A stretch of DNA of 64,000 nt from Salinactinospora qingdaonensis (GCF_039539445.1 NZ_BAABDD010000012.1:62001-126000); one strand, 5' to 3'. Positions 1 to 8,760 are shown, counted from the first letter of the stretch. The notes: generated by a model not told the origin, from the letters alone. Program-made: numbers and translations.

Positions 1-109
1 GATCCACGTTTCCGGTGAGTGATGTGTACTACACCGGACCACACGCCCTTTGGCCGCGATATGGACAGATCTCTAGTGCAGTCAAGTTAAAGCTGGATAT
101 TCTCACAAC

Positions 110-1681
110 ATGCTGACCATGAGATCCCTGGTGGAGGTCGACGCGCTTGGCTTGCGGGTGCTCGTGGCGGGAGACCCACGGCTCCTGGACGCTCCGCTGC
201 TGTGGGTGCACAACACCGAGCTGTTGGACCCGTCCGGGTATCTGCGTGAGCGCGAGCTCGTGCTCACCAACGGTCTGTGGCACGAGGAGGGCAACGCTGC
301 GGCCTTCGTCGCCAACGTCGTCCGCGCGGGAGGCGCGGGAATCGTCTACGGCCTGCGCGATGTCACCCCTGAATCCCCACGGGAGCTAGTCGAGGCATGC
401 GAGGGTGCCGGGCTCCCGCTGCTGGAGCTGCCGATCGAGGTGCCGTTCACCCATGTCACCCAGGCAGCCGCCGCCGAGTTGGCAGAACGCCGCCAGGAAG
501 GGCTGGCCGGCATGGTGCGGCGCGGCAACGCCTTGGCAGAAGCGATCTCCGGAGGCTCGGGAGCCTCCGGAGTGCTACAGCTCCTTCGCAGCGACCACGA
601 GCTCCCCCTCGCCGTCGTCGACCGCACCGGTCGCGTGCTGGCCGCCGCGGGTACCTCGCTGACAGCCGAGGCCGCGGCCCGTGTCGCCGACGGGCTCAGG
701 CGCCACCCGCCTCCCCTGGAGATCGAGCTGGGTGAGCAGGGCAGCGCCGCGGTCTTTCTCATCATGGTCCTCAACAAGGTGGACGCGGCGCTGCTGTGCC
801 TGCGCCCCCTGGAACTGCTGCGCCCGACCGAGCGCGAGGGGCTGACCCAGGCGGCTCACTACCTCAGCCTTGAAGTCGCCAGAACCCAACTGGCCGAGGC
901 CGTCGAAGCCCGCTTCGCCGGCGAACTCCTGGAGATGATCCTCTCCGGCAGCCAGGTGGCCGCGGAGGTGCCGTCGCGGCTCCAGGCGTTCGGTATCGAT
1001 CCGCAAAGCCCGATGATCGTCGCGGTCGCGGCCTTCGCCGGTGGGGAGACTCCGGTCAGCGCCGAGTTGGCGGCTGCCATGGGTGACTTCTTCCCTACCG
1101 AGGGGGTGGCCGCGGTCGTGGCCAACGGCAGCCGCGACGTGGTCGCGATCTTCCCGTGGAGGCGCTCTGCGGACAGTGCGCTGCATCTGGTGCGCCGAAT
1201 GCTCGATCAGGTGCGGCGACGGCTCCAAGGAACCCGCGTCGTGGTGGGGGTGAGCGGACCCGCGCTGGGCAGCCGGCAGCTCCGGCGCCCGTTGCGCGAG
1301 GCTCGGGAGGCGTGCCGAGTGCTCCGCCGGCGCCCGGGCACCTCCCCGGTGGCGTGGTTCAGCCAACTCGGAACCTACCAACTGCTGCTCAGCACGGCGG
1401 ATCGCGAGACGCTGCGCAGGCTCAGCGAGGGGGTCCTCGCGCCGGTACGCGACTACGACGCCCGGCAGGGTGTCCAGGTGGAAGCCACGGTCAGGTCGTT
1501 CATCGACCATGACGCCCACCTGGCGTCGACCGCCGCCGATCTCTACATCCACGTCAACACGCTGCGCAACCGGCTGGCCAAGTTCGCTGAGCTCACCGGA
1601 CACGACGTGCGTACGACCGAAGGACGGGTCGAGGTCTTCCTCGCGTTCGAAGCGGAGGCAACGGTGCGCGTCGCCGGCTGA
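110..1681 (+). CDS. PucR-family transcriptional regulator
   Basis: A 523-aa cytoplasmic activator/repressor of the PucR family. The first ~130 residues match the PucR purine-catabolism sensor domain (start MRSLVEVDALGLRV, later ELVLTNGLW). The C-terminus carries the family HTH with the typical HVNTLRNRLAKF segment near residues 480-495, followed by the conserved TTEGRVEVFLAF-type end. Two ATG codons (110 and 119) are possible starts; the second gives the more usual N-terminus. It is read in the same direction as the DUF1989, Old Yellow Enzyme and deacetylase genes downstream, so it probably controls them in response to a nitrogenous substrate. The family call is firm; the ligand is not known. 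Confidence 0.9.
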   Translation: MLTMRSLVEVDALGLRVLVAGDPRLLDAPLLWVHNTELLDPSGYLRERELVLTNGLWHEEGNAAAFVANVVRAGGAGIVYGLRDVTPESPRELVEACEGAGLPLLELPIEVPFTHVTQAAAAELAERRQEGLAGMVRRGNALAEAISGGSGASGVLQLLRSDHELPLAVVDRTGRVLAAAGTSLTAEAAARVADGLRRHPPPLEIELGEQGSAAVFLIMVLNKVDAALLCLRPLELLRPTEREGLTQAAHYLSLEVARTQLAEAVEARFAGELLEMILSGSQVAAEVPSRLQAFGIDPQSPMIVAVAAFAGGETPVSAELAAAMGDFFPTEGVAAVVANGSRDVVAIFPWRRSADSALHLVRRMLDQVRRRLQGTRVVVGVSGPALGSRQLRRPLREAREACRVLRRRPGTSPVAWFSQLGTYQLLLSTADRETLRRLSEGVLAPVRDYDARQGVQVEATVRSFIDHDAHLASTAADLYIHVNTLRNRLAKFAELTGHDVRTTEGRVEVFLAFEAEATVRVAG

Positions 1682-1796
1682 GCTGAACGACGGAGGCGGC
1701 ACCGAGAACCCGATTGGACGATCCGCCAATCAGAAAGCCCTTCTCCTGTAGGGATCTCCATCGTGGCCCCGATCGATTCCGTGGTGTGCTGCTGCC

Positions 1797-2447
1797 ATGA
1801 CGTCGAAAGCAGCGACCAACCATGTCGCGGTGCCCGCTCGTCAAGCGCGCGCGGTCGCCGTCACGGCGGGGGAGTGTGTGCGGGTCATCGACACGAAGGG
1901 GCGGCAGGTCGGTGACCTGTTCGCCTTCACCCGTGCCGACCCCCGCGAGTACCTCAGCGCCGCCCACACCCGAGCGCACGTCGGCCGCCTGTTCCCCGCC
2001 ATCGGCGAGGAGTTCGTCACCAATCACCGGCGTCCGCTGCTGACTCTGGTCGACGACACCTCGCCCGGCCGCCACGACATGCTCATCGCCGCCTGCGACC
2101 CGGCGCGCTACCGGGCGCTTGGAGTATCGGGCTGGCACGCCTCGTGCGCGGAGAACCTGCGCAGCGCCGCTTCGGCTCTCGGCGTCGACATCGAGGACAC
2201 GCCGCAGCCCGTGAACCTCTTCATGAACATCCCGGTCACCGACACCGGCGATCTCACCTGGGACCCCGCGCGGACCGTGCCCGGCGACAGCGTGACGTTG
2301 CGAGCCGAGCGCGACTGCTTCGTTGTGGTCTCGGCGTGCCCGCAGGACCTGATCGACATCAACAGCGGTGTTCCCACCTGCCTTGAGATCGAAGTTTCAG
2401 CCGAACCGACCGGCCAACCGTGGAAGAAGGAAGGCAACCCCGCATGA
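1797..2447 (+). CDS. DUF1989 / urea carboxylase-associated family protein
   Basis: A 216-aa soluble protein of the DUF1989 (urea carboxylase-associated) family, recognised by VIDTKGRQVGDLFAF near residue 35, the HDML and HASCAENL segments, QPVNLFMNIPV, and the ending FVVVSACPQDLIDINSG. Family members sit beside urea amidolyase, purine-catabolism or amine-degradation genes; their reaction is not settled. Here no urea carboxylase follows. Instead the stop codon overlaps the start of an Old Yellow Enzyme (ATGA), so the two are translationally coupled. A role in oxidation or hydrolysis of a small nitrogen compound sensed by the upstream PucR regulator is an inference from this context. Confidence 0.85.
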   Translation: MTSKAATNHVAVPARQARAVAVTAGECVRVIDTKGRQVGDLFAFTRADPREYLSAAHTRAHVGRLFPAIGEEFVTNHRRPLLTLVDDTSPGRHDMLIAACDPARYRALGVSGWHASCAENLRSAASALGVDIEDTPQPVNLFMNIPVTDTGDLTWDPARTVPGDSVTLRAERDCFVVVSACPQDLIDINSGVPTCLEIEVSAEPTGQPWKKEGNPA

Positions 2448-3577
2448 CGCTCGCCTCCCACCCGGCGCTCGCCCCCGCTGCCCTCGGAACCGTCCCGTTG
2501 CGCAACCGGCTGGCGGTGGCCCCGATGACCCGGGTATCCGCTACGCGCACGGGCGTGCCCACCGAACGGATGGCCGACTACTACGAACGGTTCGCCCAGG
2601 GGCGGTTCGGCCTCGTCATCACCGAAGGCACCTACACCGACACCGACTACAGTCAGGGCTACATCAACCAGCCAGGGCTGGTCAGCGCCGACCACGTCGC
2701 AGGGTGGCGCCCCATCGTCTCCCGGGTTCGCGACTGGGGGAGCCGGATCGTGGCCCAGCTCATGCACGCCGGCGCGCTGTCGCAGGGAAACGAGTACCGC
2801 GACGAGACGGCGGGACCCTCCCCGGTCACGCCGCAGGGCGAGAAGATGGCCGAATACGGCGGCAGCGGGCCGTGGCCGACTCCCCGGCAACTGCGTCCCG
2901 CCGAGATCGACGACGTCGTCAACGGGTTCGTGACCGCAGCGCGTAACGCTCACGACGCCGGCTTCGACGGCGTGGAGATCCACGCGGCCAACGGTTATCT
3001 GCTCGACCAGTTCCTCACCGACTACACCAACCGGCGCACGGACGCCTACGGCGGTCCGATAGCCAACCGGGTCAGGCTCACCGCCGAGGTGGTCGCCGCT
3101 GTCAGGGCCGCCCTCCCATCCTCTTTCCTCGTCGGGGTCAGACTGTCGCAGACGAAGGTCAACGACTTCGTCTACCGTTGGCCCGGTGGAGCGCGAGACG
3201 CTGAGATCATCTTCGACGCGCTAGTCGCAGCCGGAGCGGCCTACCTCCACGTAGCCAGCGAGGGGCGCGCCTGGATCGAGACCGCGCGGCTGGACAGCGG
3301 AGAGACCATAACCGCGCTGGCGCGCCGGCGCGGAGGCGTTCCCGTGATCGCCAACGGGGGGATGCACGATGTTGAGCAAGCCGCAACCGTTGTGGCGGAG
3401 GGCCACGCCGACATTCTCTCCGTCGGCCGCGGCGCCCTGGCCAACCCGGACCTGCCATGCAGGATCGCCGCGGGTGAGCCCCTGGCCAAGTTCGACCCCA
3501 CGATCCTGGAGCCAATGGCGACCTTGGAGAACGCCGCTCGTTGGGAGCGGGAGAGCGCAACGGAGGGCAGGCATTGA
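2444..3577 (+). CDS. Old Yellow Enzyme family NADH:flavin oxidoreductase
   Basis: A 377-aa FMN-dependent TIM-barrel oxidoreductase of the NADH:flavin oxidoreductase/Old Yellow Enzyme family, which reduces activated C=C bonds or oxidises amines. Visible features are the N-terminal LRNRLAVAPMTR segment, the substrate/FMN His-Asn pair in HAAN (residues 180-183) followed by GYLLDQFL, and the C-terminal phosphate-binding part (VIANGGM, then LSVGRGALANPD). I chose ATG 2444 because AAGGAAGG lies just upstream and the start overlaps the previous stop. There is no C-terminal iron-sulfur extension, so it is the short classical type. Substrate unknown; operon context suggests a nitrogen-containing ring or unsaturated acid. 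Confidence 0.9.
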   Translation: MTLASHPALAPAALGTVPLRNRLAVAPMTRVSATRTGVPTERMADYYERFAQGRFGLVITEGTYTDTDYSQGYINQPGLVSADHVAGWRPIVSRVRDWGSRIVAQLMHAGALSQGNEYRDETAGPSPVTPQGEKMAEYGGSGPWPTPRQLRPAEIDDVVNGFVTAARNAHDAGFDGVEIHAANGYLLDQFLTDYTNRRTDAYGGPIANRVRLTAEVVAAVRAALPSSFLVGVRLSQTKVNDFVYRWPGGARDAEIIFDALVAAGAAYLHVASEGRAWIETARLDSGETITALARRRGGVPVIANGGMHDVEQAATVVAEGHADILSVGRGALANPDLPCRIAAGEPLAKFDPTILEPMATLENAARWERESATEGRH

Positions 3578-4434
3578 GTGATGTATGGAACCGTGGGGCT
3601 GCGGCGGTGGCCACGCTGACCTTCGACGTGGACGCCGAGTCGGCCATCCTGGCCCGCGGCGGCACGTACGCGGACCATGCCATGACCATGTCCCACCAGG
3701 CATACGGTCCCGACGTAGGGGTACCTCGCCTGCTCGACCTCCTCGACGAGTTCGACATTCCGGCCACGTTTTTTGTTCCTGGCTGGGTCGCCCAGCAGCG
3801 GCCGGGACTGGCGGCGCGCATCGTTGAACGGGGGCACGAGGTCGCCCACCACTCCTACAGCCACCGCCCGCCCACCACCATGTCCGAAGCCGAGGAACAA
3901 GCCGACTTTGAGCGCGCGCTGGACGTGTTCGCCGCCCAGGACATCGAGATCCTGGGGCACCGCGCGGCCCTGTGGGAGGCCACAGCGCACACCCTCGACC
4001 TGGTGGCCCAGCACAGCCTGCTCTACGACTCGTCCCTGATGGGTGACGACCGGCCCTATCGGGTCGCCACCGCGAACCGCGGCGAGATCGCCGAACTTCC
4101 CGTCCACTGGTCGCTCGACGACTGGGAGCAGTACGCTTTCCTGCCCGACCCGCACGTCGGCTCGGTGATCGAATCGCCGGCCAAGGTGCTCGACATGTGG
4201 TGCGCCGAGTTGGACGCCATGCGCCACTACCGGTGCCTGTTCAACCTGACCTGCCACCCTTTCCTGTCCGGCCGCCCCTCGCGAGCGATGGCCCTGCGCC
4301 GCCTGATCGAGTTCGCCCTACAGCGCGGCGATGTCACCTTCGCCCGGTGCGGCGACGTGGCCCGCTGGGCGATGGACACCCCCGAGCTACCGGTCCGCGG
4401 GCTCACGCCGCCGCCGACACTGCACTTCGCCTGA
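3574..4434 (+). CDS. NodB-type polysaccharide deacetylase / PuuE-like hydrolase
   Basis: A 286-aa NodB-homology (CE4-fold) metal hydrolase with no signal peptide, so it acts inside the cell. The metal triad is visible as the Asp in LTFDVDAE (Asp18/Asp20) and the His-x3-His in HHSYSH (His93, His97). A TTG start at 3574 is preferred: GGAGG lies 7 nt upstream and the TTGA overlaps the stop of the Old Yellow Enzyme gene. Cytoplasmic members of this fold include PuuE-type allantoinases and other cyclic-amide hydrolases, which fits the PucR/DUF1989 neighbours better than cell-wall deacetylation. Exact substrate unresolved. Confidence 0.82.
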   Translation: MSDVWNRGAAAVATLTFDVDAESAILARGGTYADHAMTMSHQAYGPDVGVPRLLDLLDEFDIPATFFVPGWVAQQRPGLAARIVERGHEVAHHSYSHRPPTTMSEAEEQADFERALDVFAAQDIEILGHRAALWEATAHTLDLVAQHSLLYDSSLMGDDRPYRVATANRGEIAELPVHWSLDDWEQYAFLPDPHVGSVIESPAKVLDMWCAELDAMRHYRCLFNLTCHPFLSGRPSRAMALRRLIEFALQRGDVTFARCGDVARWAMDTPELPVRGLTPPPTLHFA

Positions 4435-4815
4435 AACCGACCCTGGGCTGTCGCGTCGGCACAGCTCACGCGACAGCGGGGAAGGAGAGGGCGATTCCCG
4501 GTTCGGGGCCGGCCACCGGCTGGTCTCGGCGGAGTCCGTGGGGGCGGCAGCAGCCCGACCTCCGGCTCCTCGGGAAGGGACGCCTCAGCACCCACCGCAT
4601 TGGCAGGCGCAGCGGATGGGAGCAAAGGCGGACCCGGTCGAACCGGGAACGGTCGTGGTGGGACACTCCCACCACGACCGAGGTGTCGCGGGCGGGAGAC
4701 CACTGCTGGCGAGTGTGGCGGAAGGCTCACCTCTTCGCACGCAACGGCCCCGAACAGCCTGGGGGCAAGCCCTGGTGAGCCGCGCTGTCGGCCCCGAAAC
4801 CCCCAGAGCGGACCG
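4435..4815. other. convergent intergenic stretch
   Basis: This 380-bp stretch lies between two convergent genes (the deacetylase ending at 4434 and the GTP cyclohydrolase II ending at 4816). Apart from the strong hairpin annotated at 4650-4680 I see no gene or RNA in it; the open frames here lack start signals and recognisable domains. Confidence 0.6.
4650..4680. terminator. bidirectional hairpin terminator
   Basis: A perfect 14-bp stem (CGGTCGTGGTGGGA and its complement) closed by a 3-nt CAC loop, between convergent genes. There is no long T-run, as is common in actinomycete terminators. It probably ends transcription from both sides. Confidence 0.75.
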
Positions 4816-5466
4816 TCAGCGCCCCACGGTGCCGACGCGGTCATGGGCGCCGTCGAGGTGGGGCAGGTCGTGGCCGAGGCGGTCGCGCTTGGCCGTCAGG
4901 TAGGCGATGTTGTGGTCGGTGGCCGCCACGAGCAGCGGCACCCGGGAGGCCACCGCGATCCCGCGCGACTCCAGCGAGCGGATCTTGTCGTCGTTGTTGG
5001 ACATCAGCCGCACCGACCGCACTCCCAGGTACTTCAGCATGTCAGCCGCCGGAGTGAAGTCGCGGCTGTCCACGGGCAGTCCCAGCGCCGTGGCGGAGTC
5101 GACCGTGTCCATCCCGCCCTCGTCCTGTAGTACGTGCGTGCGCGTCTTGGCGACCAGCCCGATCCCGCGCCCCTCGTGGCCGCGCAAGTACACGAGCACT
5201 CCGCTGCCCTCGGCGGCGATCGCCTCCAGCGCCGTGTGGAGCTGCTCGCCGCACTCGCAGCGCCTCGCGGCGAAGATGTCACCCGTCACGCACTCGGAGT
5301 GCACCCGCACGAGTACGTCCTCGCGCCCTCTCGTCTCGCCCAAGACGAGGGCGATGTGCTCGTCACCTCGTCCCGAGTCGCGAAACGCGATGCTGCGAAA
5401 CGTCCCGAACCGGGTTACCAGGTCGCTTTCGGCGATGTCGTCGCCGTCGATGGCGTGCTCGTGCAT
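4816..5466 (-). CDS. ribA: GTP cyclohydrolase II paralogue, Tyr-to-His at the catalytic position
   Basis: A 216-aa stand-alone GTP cyclohydrolase II without a DHBP-synthase domain. The zinc Cys triad is present (Cys59 in HSECVTGD, then Cys70 and Cys72 in RRCECG), as is GRGIGL (residues 99-104). The Tyr that follows in riboflavin-type enzymes (E. coli RibA Tyr105, in K-x-R-A-Y-A-L-Q-D) is His111 here (KTRTHVLQD). In Streptomyces coelicolor, a GCH II paralogue (SCO6655) with Met at this switch position releases the formylated product FAPy rather than the deformylated one. A FAPy-type product is therefore inferred here. No other rib genes are near; a creatininase/deformylase-family gene lies in the same cluster. 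No FMN riboswitch is visible upstream. Confidence 0.9.
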   Translation of the reverse strand: MHEHAIDGDDIAESDLVTRFGTFRSIAFRDSGRGDEHIALVLGETRGREDVLVRVHSECVTGDIFAARRCECGEQLHTALEAIAAEGSGVLVYLRGHEGRGIGLVAKTRTHVLQDEGGMDTVDSATALGLPVDSRDFTPAADMLKYLGVRSVRLMSNNDDKIRSLESRGIAVASRVPLLVAATDHNIAYLTAKRDRLGHDLPHLDGAHDRVGTVGR

Positions 5467-5841
5467 ATATCTCTCCTCAGTGCTTCCCGACGTGAAGCGC
5501 TCTGCCGGGGCCGCGCAGCGTGCCGCCGGTGCCGGCGCACATCCATCGCGCTGGTCGTCTTCGACGCCATCTAGGGCCCTCTGCCCAGATAACGGCTGTT
5601 TCGCGAGGACGGTTCACTGCTTTTTTGCCAAACGCAGCGGCCCTCGCGGGAGGGAGGGGGCGCACTCCGTCGTGCCAGCCCGCGGGGCTCCCGTGGGCAT
5701 CTGGGGTTTATCGGTTTCTGGGTGCCCGCCGGTTGGACACGGCCATGGCCGTCCCACGAGAACATCACGAGGCGTTCCCTGGCGGCGGTGGTTATGTCAT
5801 GCTCAGTGCCGATATGTCGGACGACGCGGAAGCGGACAACG
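5467..5841. other. divergent intergenic stretch
   Basis: This 375-bp stretch between the divergently read GTP cyclohydrolase gene and the DoxX gene should hold both promoters. The only clear structure is a 14-bp palindrome, ACGGCCATGGCCGT, at 5739-5752. I do not see an FMN (RFN) riboswitch core or a convincing small gene. Confidence 0.5.
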
Positions 5842-6267
5842 ATGGCCTCGAACGATACCCCCAAAAAATCCTCGGTGAAGCGCAACCGCTTCGTTGAAAG
5901 CCTCCTGTGGATCGGGCAGGTCCTGCTGGCGATCTACTTCATCGCCTTCGGGGCACTGCCCAAGTTCAGCGGCGCACCGGCCCAGGTCGAGATGTTCGAG
6001 GACATCGGATTGGGCCAGTGGTTCCGCTACTTCACCGGCCTGTGCGAACTCGGCGGAGCGATCGGCCTGCTCATCCCGATGGTGGGCGGCTTGGCCGCGC
6101 TCGGGCTGGTGGGAGTCATGGGCGGAGCGGCCCTGTCCAACCTGTTCCTCATCACCGACGCCACCGAGGGCGTCGTGGTCAACGTGGTGGTCGCCGTCCC
6201 GCTGCTGCTCATCGCCTGGGGCCGCTGGCCCGAGACCAAGCGCCTACCCGCCCTGCTGAAACGCTGA
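5842..6267 (+). CDS. DoxX-like integral membrane protein
   Basis: A 141-aa protein with four predicted membrane helices, of the DoxX-like family. The first helix ends in the family-typical LLAIYFIAFGALPKFSG, and a second block reads FTGLCELGGAIGLLIPM. ATG 5842 is preferred; longer in-frame starts upstream would add a basic, non-conserved stretch. It is read divergently from the GTP cyclohydrolase II. DoxX proteins act in redox or thiol processes at the membrane, but the family is diverse and no specific partner can be named. It may belong to the 4.8-12.8 kb cluster or merely lie in it. Confidence 0.8.
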   Translation: MASNDTPKKSSVKRNRFVESLLWIGQVLLAIYFIAFGALPKFSGAPAQVEMFEDIGLGQWFRYFTGLCELGGAIGLLIPMVGGLAALGLVGVMGGAALSNLFLITDATEGVVVNVVVAVPLLLIAWGRWPETKRLPALLKR

Positions 6268-6386
6268 CCCCCAGTGCCGACCCGACGCGCGGGGGGCGGT
6301 CAGCCGCGCCGCCCCCCGCGGCGCGTCCCCCCACGCCCGTCACCCCGCCCCCACCCGTGGCGCGCCGGCTCGGCGCCGCGGTGGGC

Positions 6387-7175
6387 TCACGCGAGCCCGG
6401 CCGGTCGGTGCCGGTTGCGCCAGAGCCAGCCGACATCGCGACCGAACGACCACACCAGCGCGGCCAGCGCCAGAGCGACCACGGTCATAGCTAGCCACTG
6501 CGCCAGCACCCCGGCGGCGGCGACGGTGAGCACCACCCCCTGCACCGCGGCCACCGTCTTGCGGGCCATACTCGGCGGCAACGTCGTCCGCAGCCAGGGC
6601 AGCCCCCGAGCCGCAGCGGCGAAGGCGTAACGCATCACGCCGATCGCCAGCACCCACGCCCCCAGTGAGCCGGCCACGAACACGCTGAGCACCAGGATCA
6701 GGAAAGCGTCGACCTCCATGTCGAAGCGCGCTCCAAGCGCCGAGACGGTGCCGGTACGCCGCGCCACATAACCGTCGACCCCGTCCAGCGCCAGCGCCGT
6801 CACCGCCAACACGACCAGGATCGCCACGGGAGCACTCTGCGCGCCCCCGTCGGTCGCCAGCGCCTCGGCCACCAGTGCCGTCACGCCCCCCACCAGGACC
6901 GCGCGCGCCAGCGTGACCCGGTCGGCCGGCCCCAGTGACCACCCTCCCGACCGGTGCAGCCCCACCGTGAGCAGGGCACCGCCGGCCACTGCGTAACCGG
7001 TACCGGCCACCCAGCCCACCGGTCCCAGGCCCACGCTCGCCCACAGTGACGCCAACACCGCGACCTGGCCGACCACACCGACCGTCGGCTCTCCGGCGGC
7101 AGTGCCCGCGCCGCCTTGCTCCCGTATGGTCACCGTATTCCGCCATTCGCCCGCCTCGGCCACGATGCGCGGCAT
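6387..7175 (-). CDS. CDP-alcohol phosphatidyltransferase family protein
   Basis: A 262-aa membrane enzyme with the complete CDP-alcohol phosphotransferase signature: D131, D134-G-x2-A138-R139, G148, D152 and D156 (DGVDGYVARR then GARFDMEVD). Such enzymes move a phospho-alcohol from a CDP-activated donor onto an acceptor at the membrane. Five to six hydrophobic helices follow and precede the motif. It is divergent from the dehydrogenase gene with only about 58 bp between; a 14-bp palindrome overlaps the annotated ATG, so the true start may be an internal GTG near 7133. In this cluster it could attach a polar, glycosylated headgroup to a lipid; that is inference. Confidence 0.85.
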   Translation of the reverse strand: MPRIVAEAGEWRNTVTIREQGGAGTAAGEPTVGVVGQVAVLASLWASVGLGPVGWVAGTGYAVAGGALLTVGLHRSGGWSLGPADRVTLARAVLVGGVTALVAEALATDGGAQSAPVAILVVLAVTALALDGVDGYVARRTGTVSALGARFDMEVDAFLILVLSVFVAGSLGAWVLAIGVMRYAFAAAARGLPWLRTTLPPSMARKTVAAVQGVVLTVAAAGVLAQWLAMTVVALALAALVWSFGRDVGWLWRNRHRPAGLA

Positions 7176-7185
7176 ACTAGTATGC
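7172..7185. promoter_or_regulatory. 14-bp palindrome in a divergent promoter
   Basis: A perfect palindrome, GCATACTAGTATGC, in the short gap between the phosphatidyltransferase and dehydrogenase genes. It contains -10-like TAGTAT in both directions, so it may be a shared promoter/operator. No regulator gene adjoins it. Confidence 0.45.
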
Positions 7186-7233
7186 TTTCCGCCCTTAAGC
7201 AGAACCCCGGATCAGCCGTCGTGGAGGGTGCCG

Positions 7234-8214
7234 ATGCCGCGCGAGGCCCGCGCCTGCTGGCTGCGCTCGCCCGGCCAGGCAGAGATCCGGCAGCTCAGCC
7301 TAGCCTCCCCCGCCGCCGGCGAGGTCCTCGTGCGCACCCTGCACTCCGCGGTGAGCCGCGGCAGCGAAACGCTGGTCTTCCGCGGCGAGGTTCCCCAGAG
7401 TCAGTACCCGGTGATGCGCGCCCCCTTCCAGGAGGGCGACTTTCCCGCGCCCGTCAAGTACGGCTACCTCAACGTGGGCGTGGTCGAGCAGGGGCCGCCG
7501 GACCTCCTGGGCCGCACCGTCTTCTGCCTCTACCCGCACCAGACCCGCTACGTCGTCCCCGCCGAGATGGTCGTCCCCGTGCCCGAGGCGGTGCCGCCGC
7601 AGCGCGCGATCCTGGCCGGCACGGTCGAGACCGCGGTGAACGCGCTGTGGGACGCCGCGCCGCTGGTGGGGGACCGGGTCGCCGTCGTCGGGGCGGGCAT
7701 GGTCGGCTGCTGCGTCGCCCGGCTGCTCGCCGGCTTCCCCGGCGTGCGGACCCAGCTCGTCGACATCGACCCCGCGCGGCAACGCCTGGCCGCCGACCTC
7801 GGCGTCGACTTCGCCACCCCCGAGCACGCCGCCGGGGAGTGCGACCTCGTCGTGCACGCCAGCGCCACCGAGGAGGGGTTGGCGCACTCGCTGCGACTGC
7901 TCGGCCACGAGGCAACCGTCGTGGAGCTGAGCTGGTACGGCGACCGCCGCGTCAACCTGGCGCTGGGCGAGGAGTTCCACTCGCGCCGCCTCACCTTGCG
8001 CTCCAGCCAGGTCGGCACCGTCTCGCCGGCCCGCAACGCCCGCCGCGGCTTCAGCGATCGGCTCGCGCTCGCCCTCGACCTGCTCGCCGACCCCGCCTTC
8101 GACGCGCTTATCACCGGCGCGAGCGACTTCGACGAGCTGCCCCGCATCCTGCCCCGCCTCGCAACGGGAGAGCTCCCCGCGCTGTGCCACCGCATCGACT
8201 ACGGCACCGAGTGA
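7234..8214 (+). CDS. MDR-family dehydrogenase (BchC-like, no catalytic zinc Cys)
   Basis: A 326-aa medium-chain dehydrogenase/reductase. The NAD(P)-binding GAGMVG lies at residues 153-158 followed by an acidic residue in LVDIDP. At the place where zinc alcohol dehydrogenases have their catalytic CxxxxGSD Cys, this protein reads SAVSRGSETLVFRG, as in BchC-type and related zinc-independent members. ATG 7234 is chosen because GGAGGG precedes it; a longer frame starting at 7102 has no family match upstream. It is the first rightward gene of the 7.2-12.2 kb set and probably oxidises or reduces a hydroxyl group on the pathway intermediate. Confidence 0.85.
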   Translation: MPREARACWLRSPGQAEIRQLSLASPAAGEVLVRTLHSAVSRGSETLVFRGEVPQSQYPVMRAPFQEGDFPAPVKYGYLNVGVVEQGPPDLLGRTVFCLYPHQTRYVVPAEMVVPVPEAVPPQRAILAGTVETAVNALWDAAPLVGDRVAVVGAGMVGCCVARLLAGFPGVRTQLVDIDPARQRLAADLGVDFATPEHAAGECDLVVHASATEEGLAHSLRLLGHEATVVELSWYGDRRVNLALGEEFHSRRLTLRSSQVGTVSPARNARRGFSDRLALALDLLADPAFDALITGASDFDELPRILPRLATGELPALCHRIDYGTE

Positions 8215-8760
8215 CCTCCCGTTTCCGTCGCAGATCGGGGGCGGTGCTACTCCCCCTCGCGGGCGGGCGGCAGACGATGATCATGGCCGGCGCGAAACCG
8301 ACAAAAGCCCCTATAACATCCCCGCAGCGGCAAGGTGAGCCCCCACAGGCAGCCCCCTCGGGCGAGAACCCACCCCCCACCCGCACCGTCCCACGTCACC
8401 CACTCCACCCTGAGCGGGCCGGCCCCGTACAGGACCCCCGCCACTACCCGCCCTCGCTGCCGCCGTCGTTCACCCCAGCCCCAGCGCACAGCACCGGGAC
8501 TCGGTCGCCTCACCCCACCGCCGCCTAAGCTGCCGAGATCGCGAAGCGATCGAAGCACGAGCGAACGGGGAACACCCCTACGCATCCTCGCCTCCAGCCG
8601 CCCTCGCCATCCCCCACCCCCCGGGGGGTCGAAAACCGCACGTCTCGGCAGGAGCAAGAAACACGACCCGCCCCCGGCGCCTTCGGCGGGAAAGCGCACT
8701 AGCATCGCTTACGCCGGATAACCCGAGCACCGCAGGAAACCGACCGTCCGGGGGAGCCTC
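8215..8760. other. gene-free stretch with one repeat copy
   Basis: This 546-bp stretch separates the dehydrogenase from the PTPS-like gene. It contains one solo copy of the palindromic intergenic repeat (8531-8557) with its conserved right flank; the remainder is very GC-rich and C-rich on the plus strand, with no gene I can support. Confidence 0.6.
8531..8557 (+). repeat. palindromic intergenic repeat, solo copy
   Basis: 27-bp core TGCC-GA-GATCGC-GAA-GCGATC-GA-AGCA. The inner GATCGC/GCGATC stem is perfect; one position of the outer stem is changed compared with other copies (GGCA to AGCA). The downstream flank CACGAGCGA is shared with the other copies. Confidence 0.8.

Noticed and set aside
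5467..5841. Possible FMN riboswitch before the GTP cyclohydrolase II
   Set aside because: The conserved RFN core sequences and the multi-branched fold are not present; the gene also lacks riboflavin neighbours.
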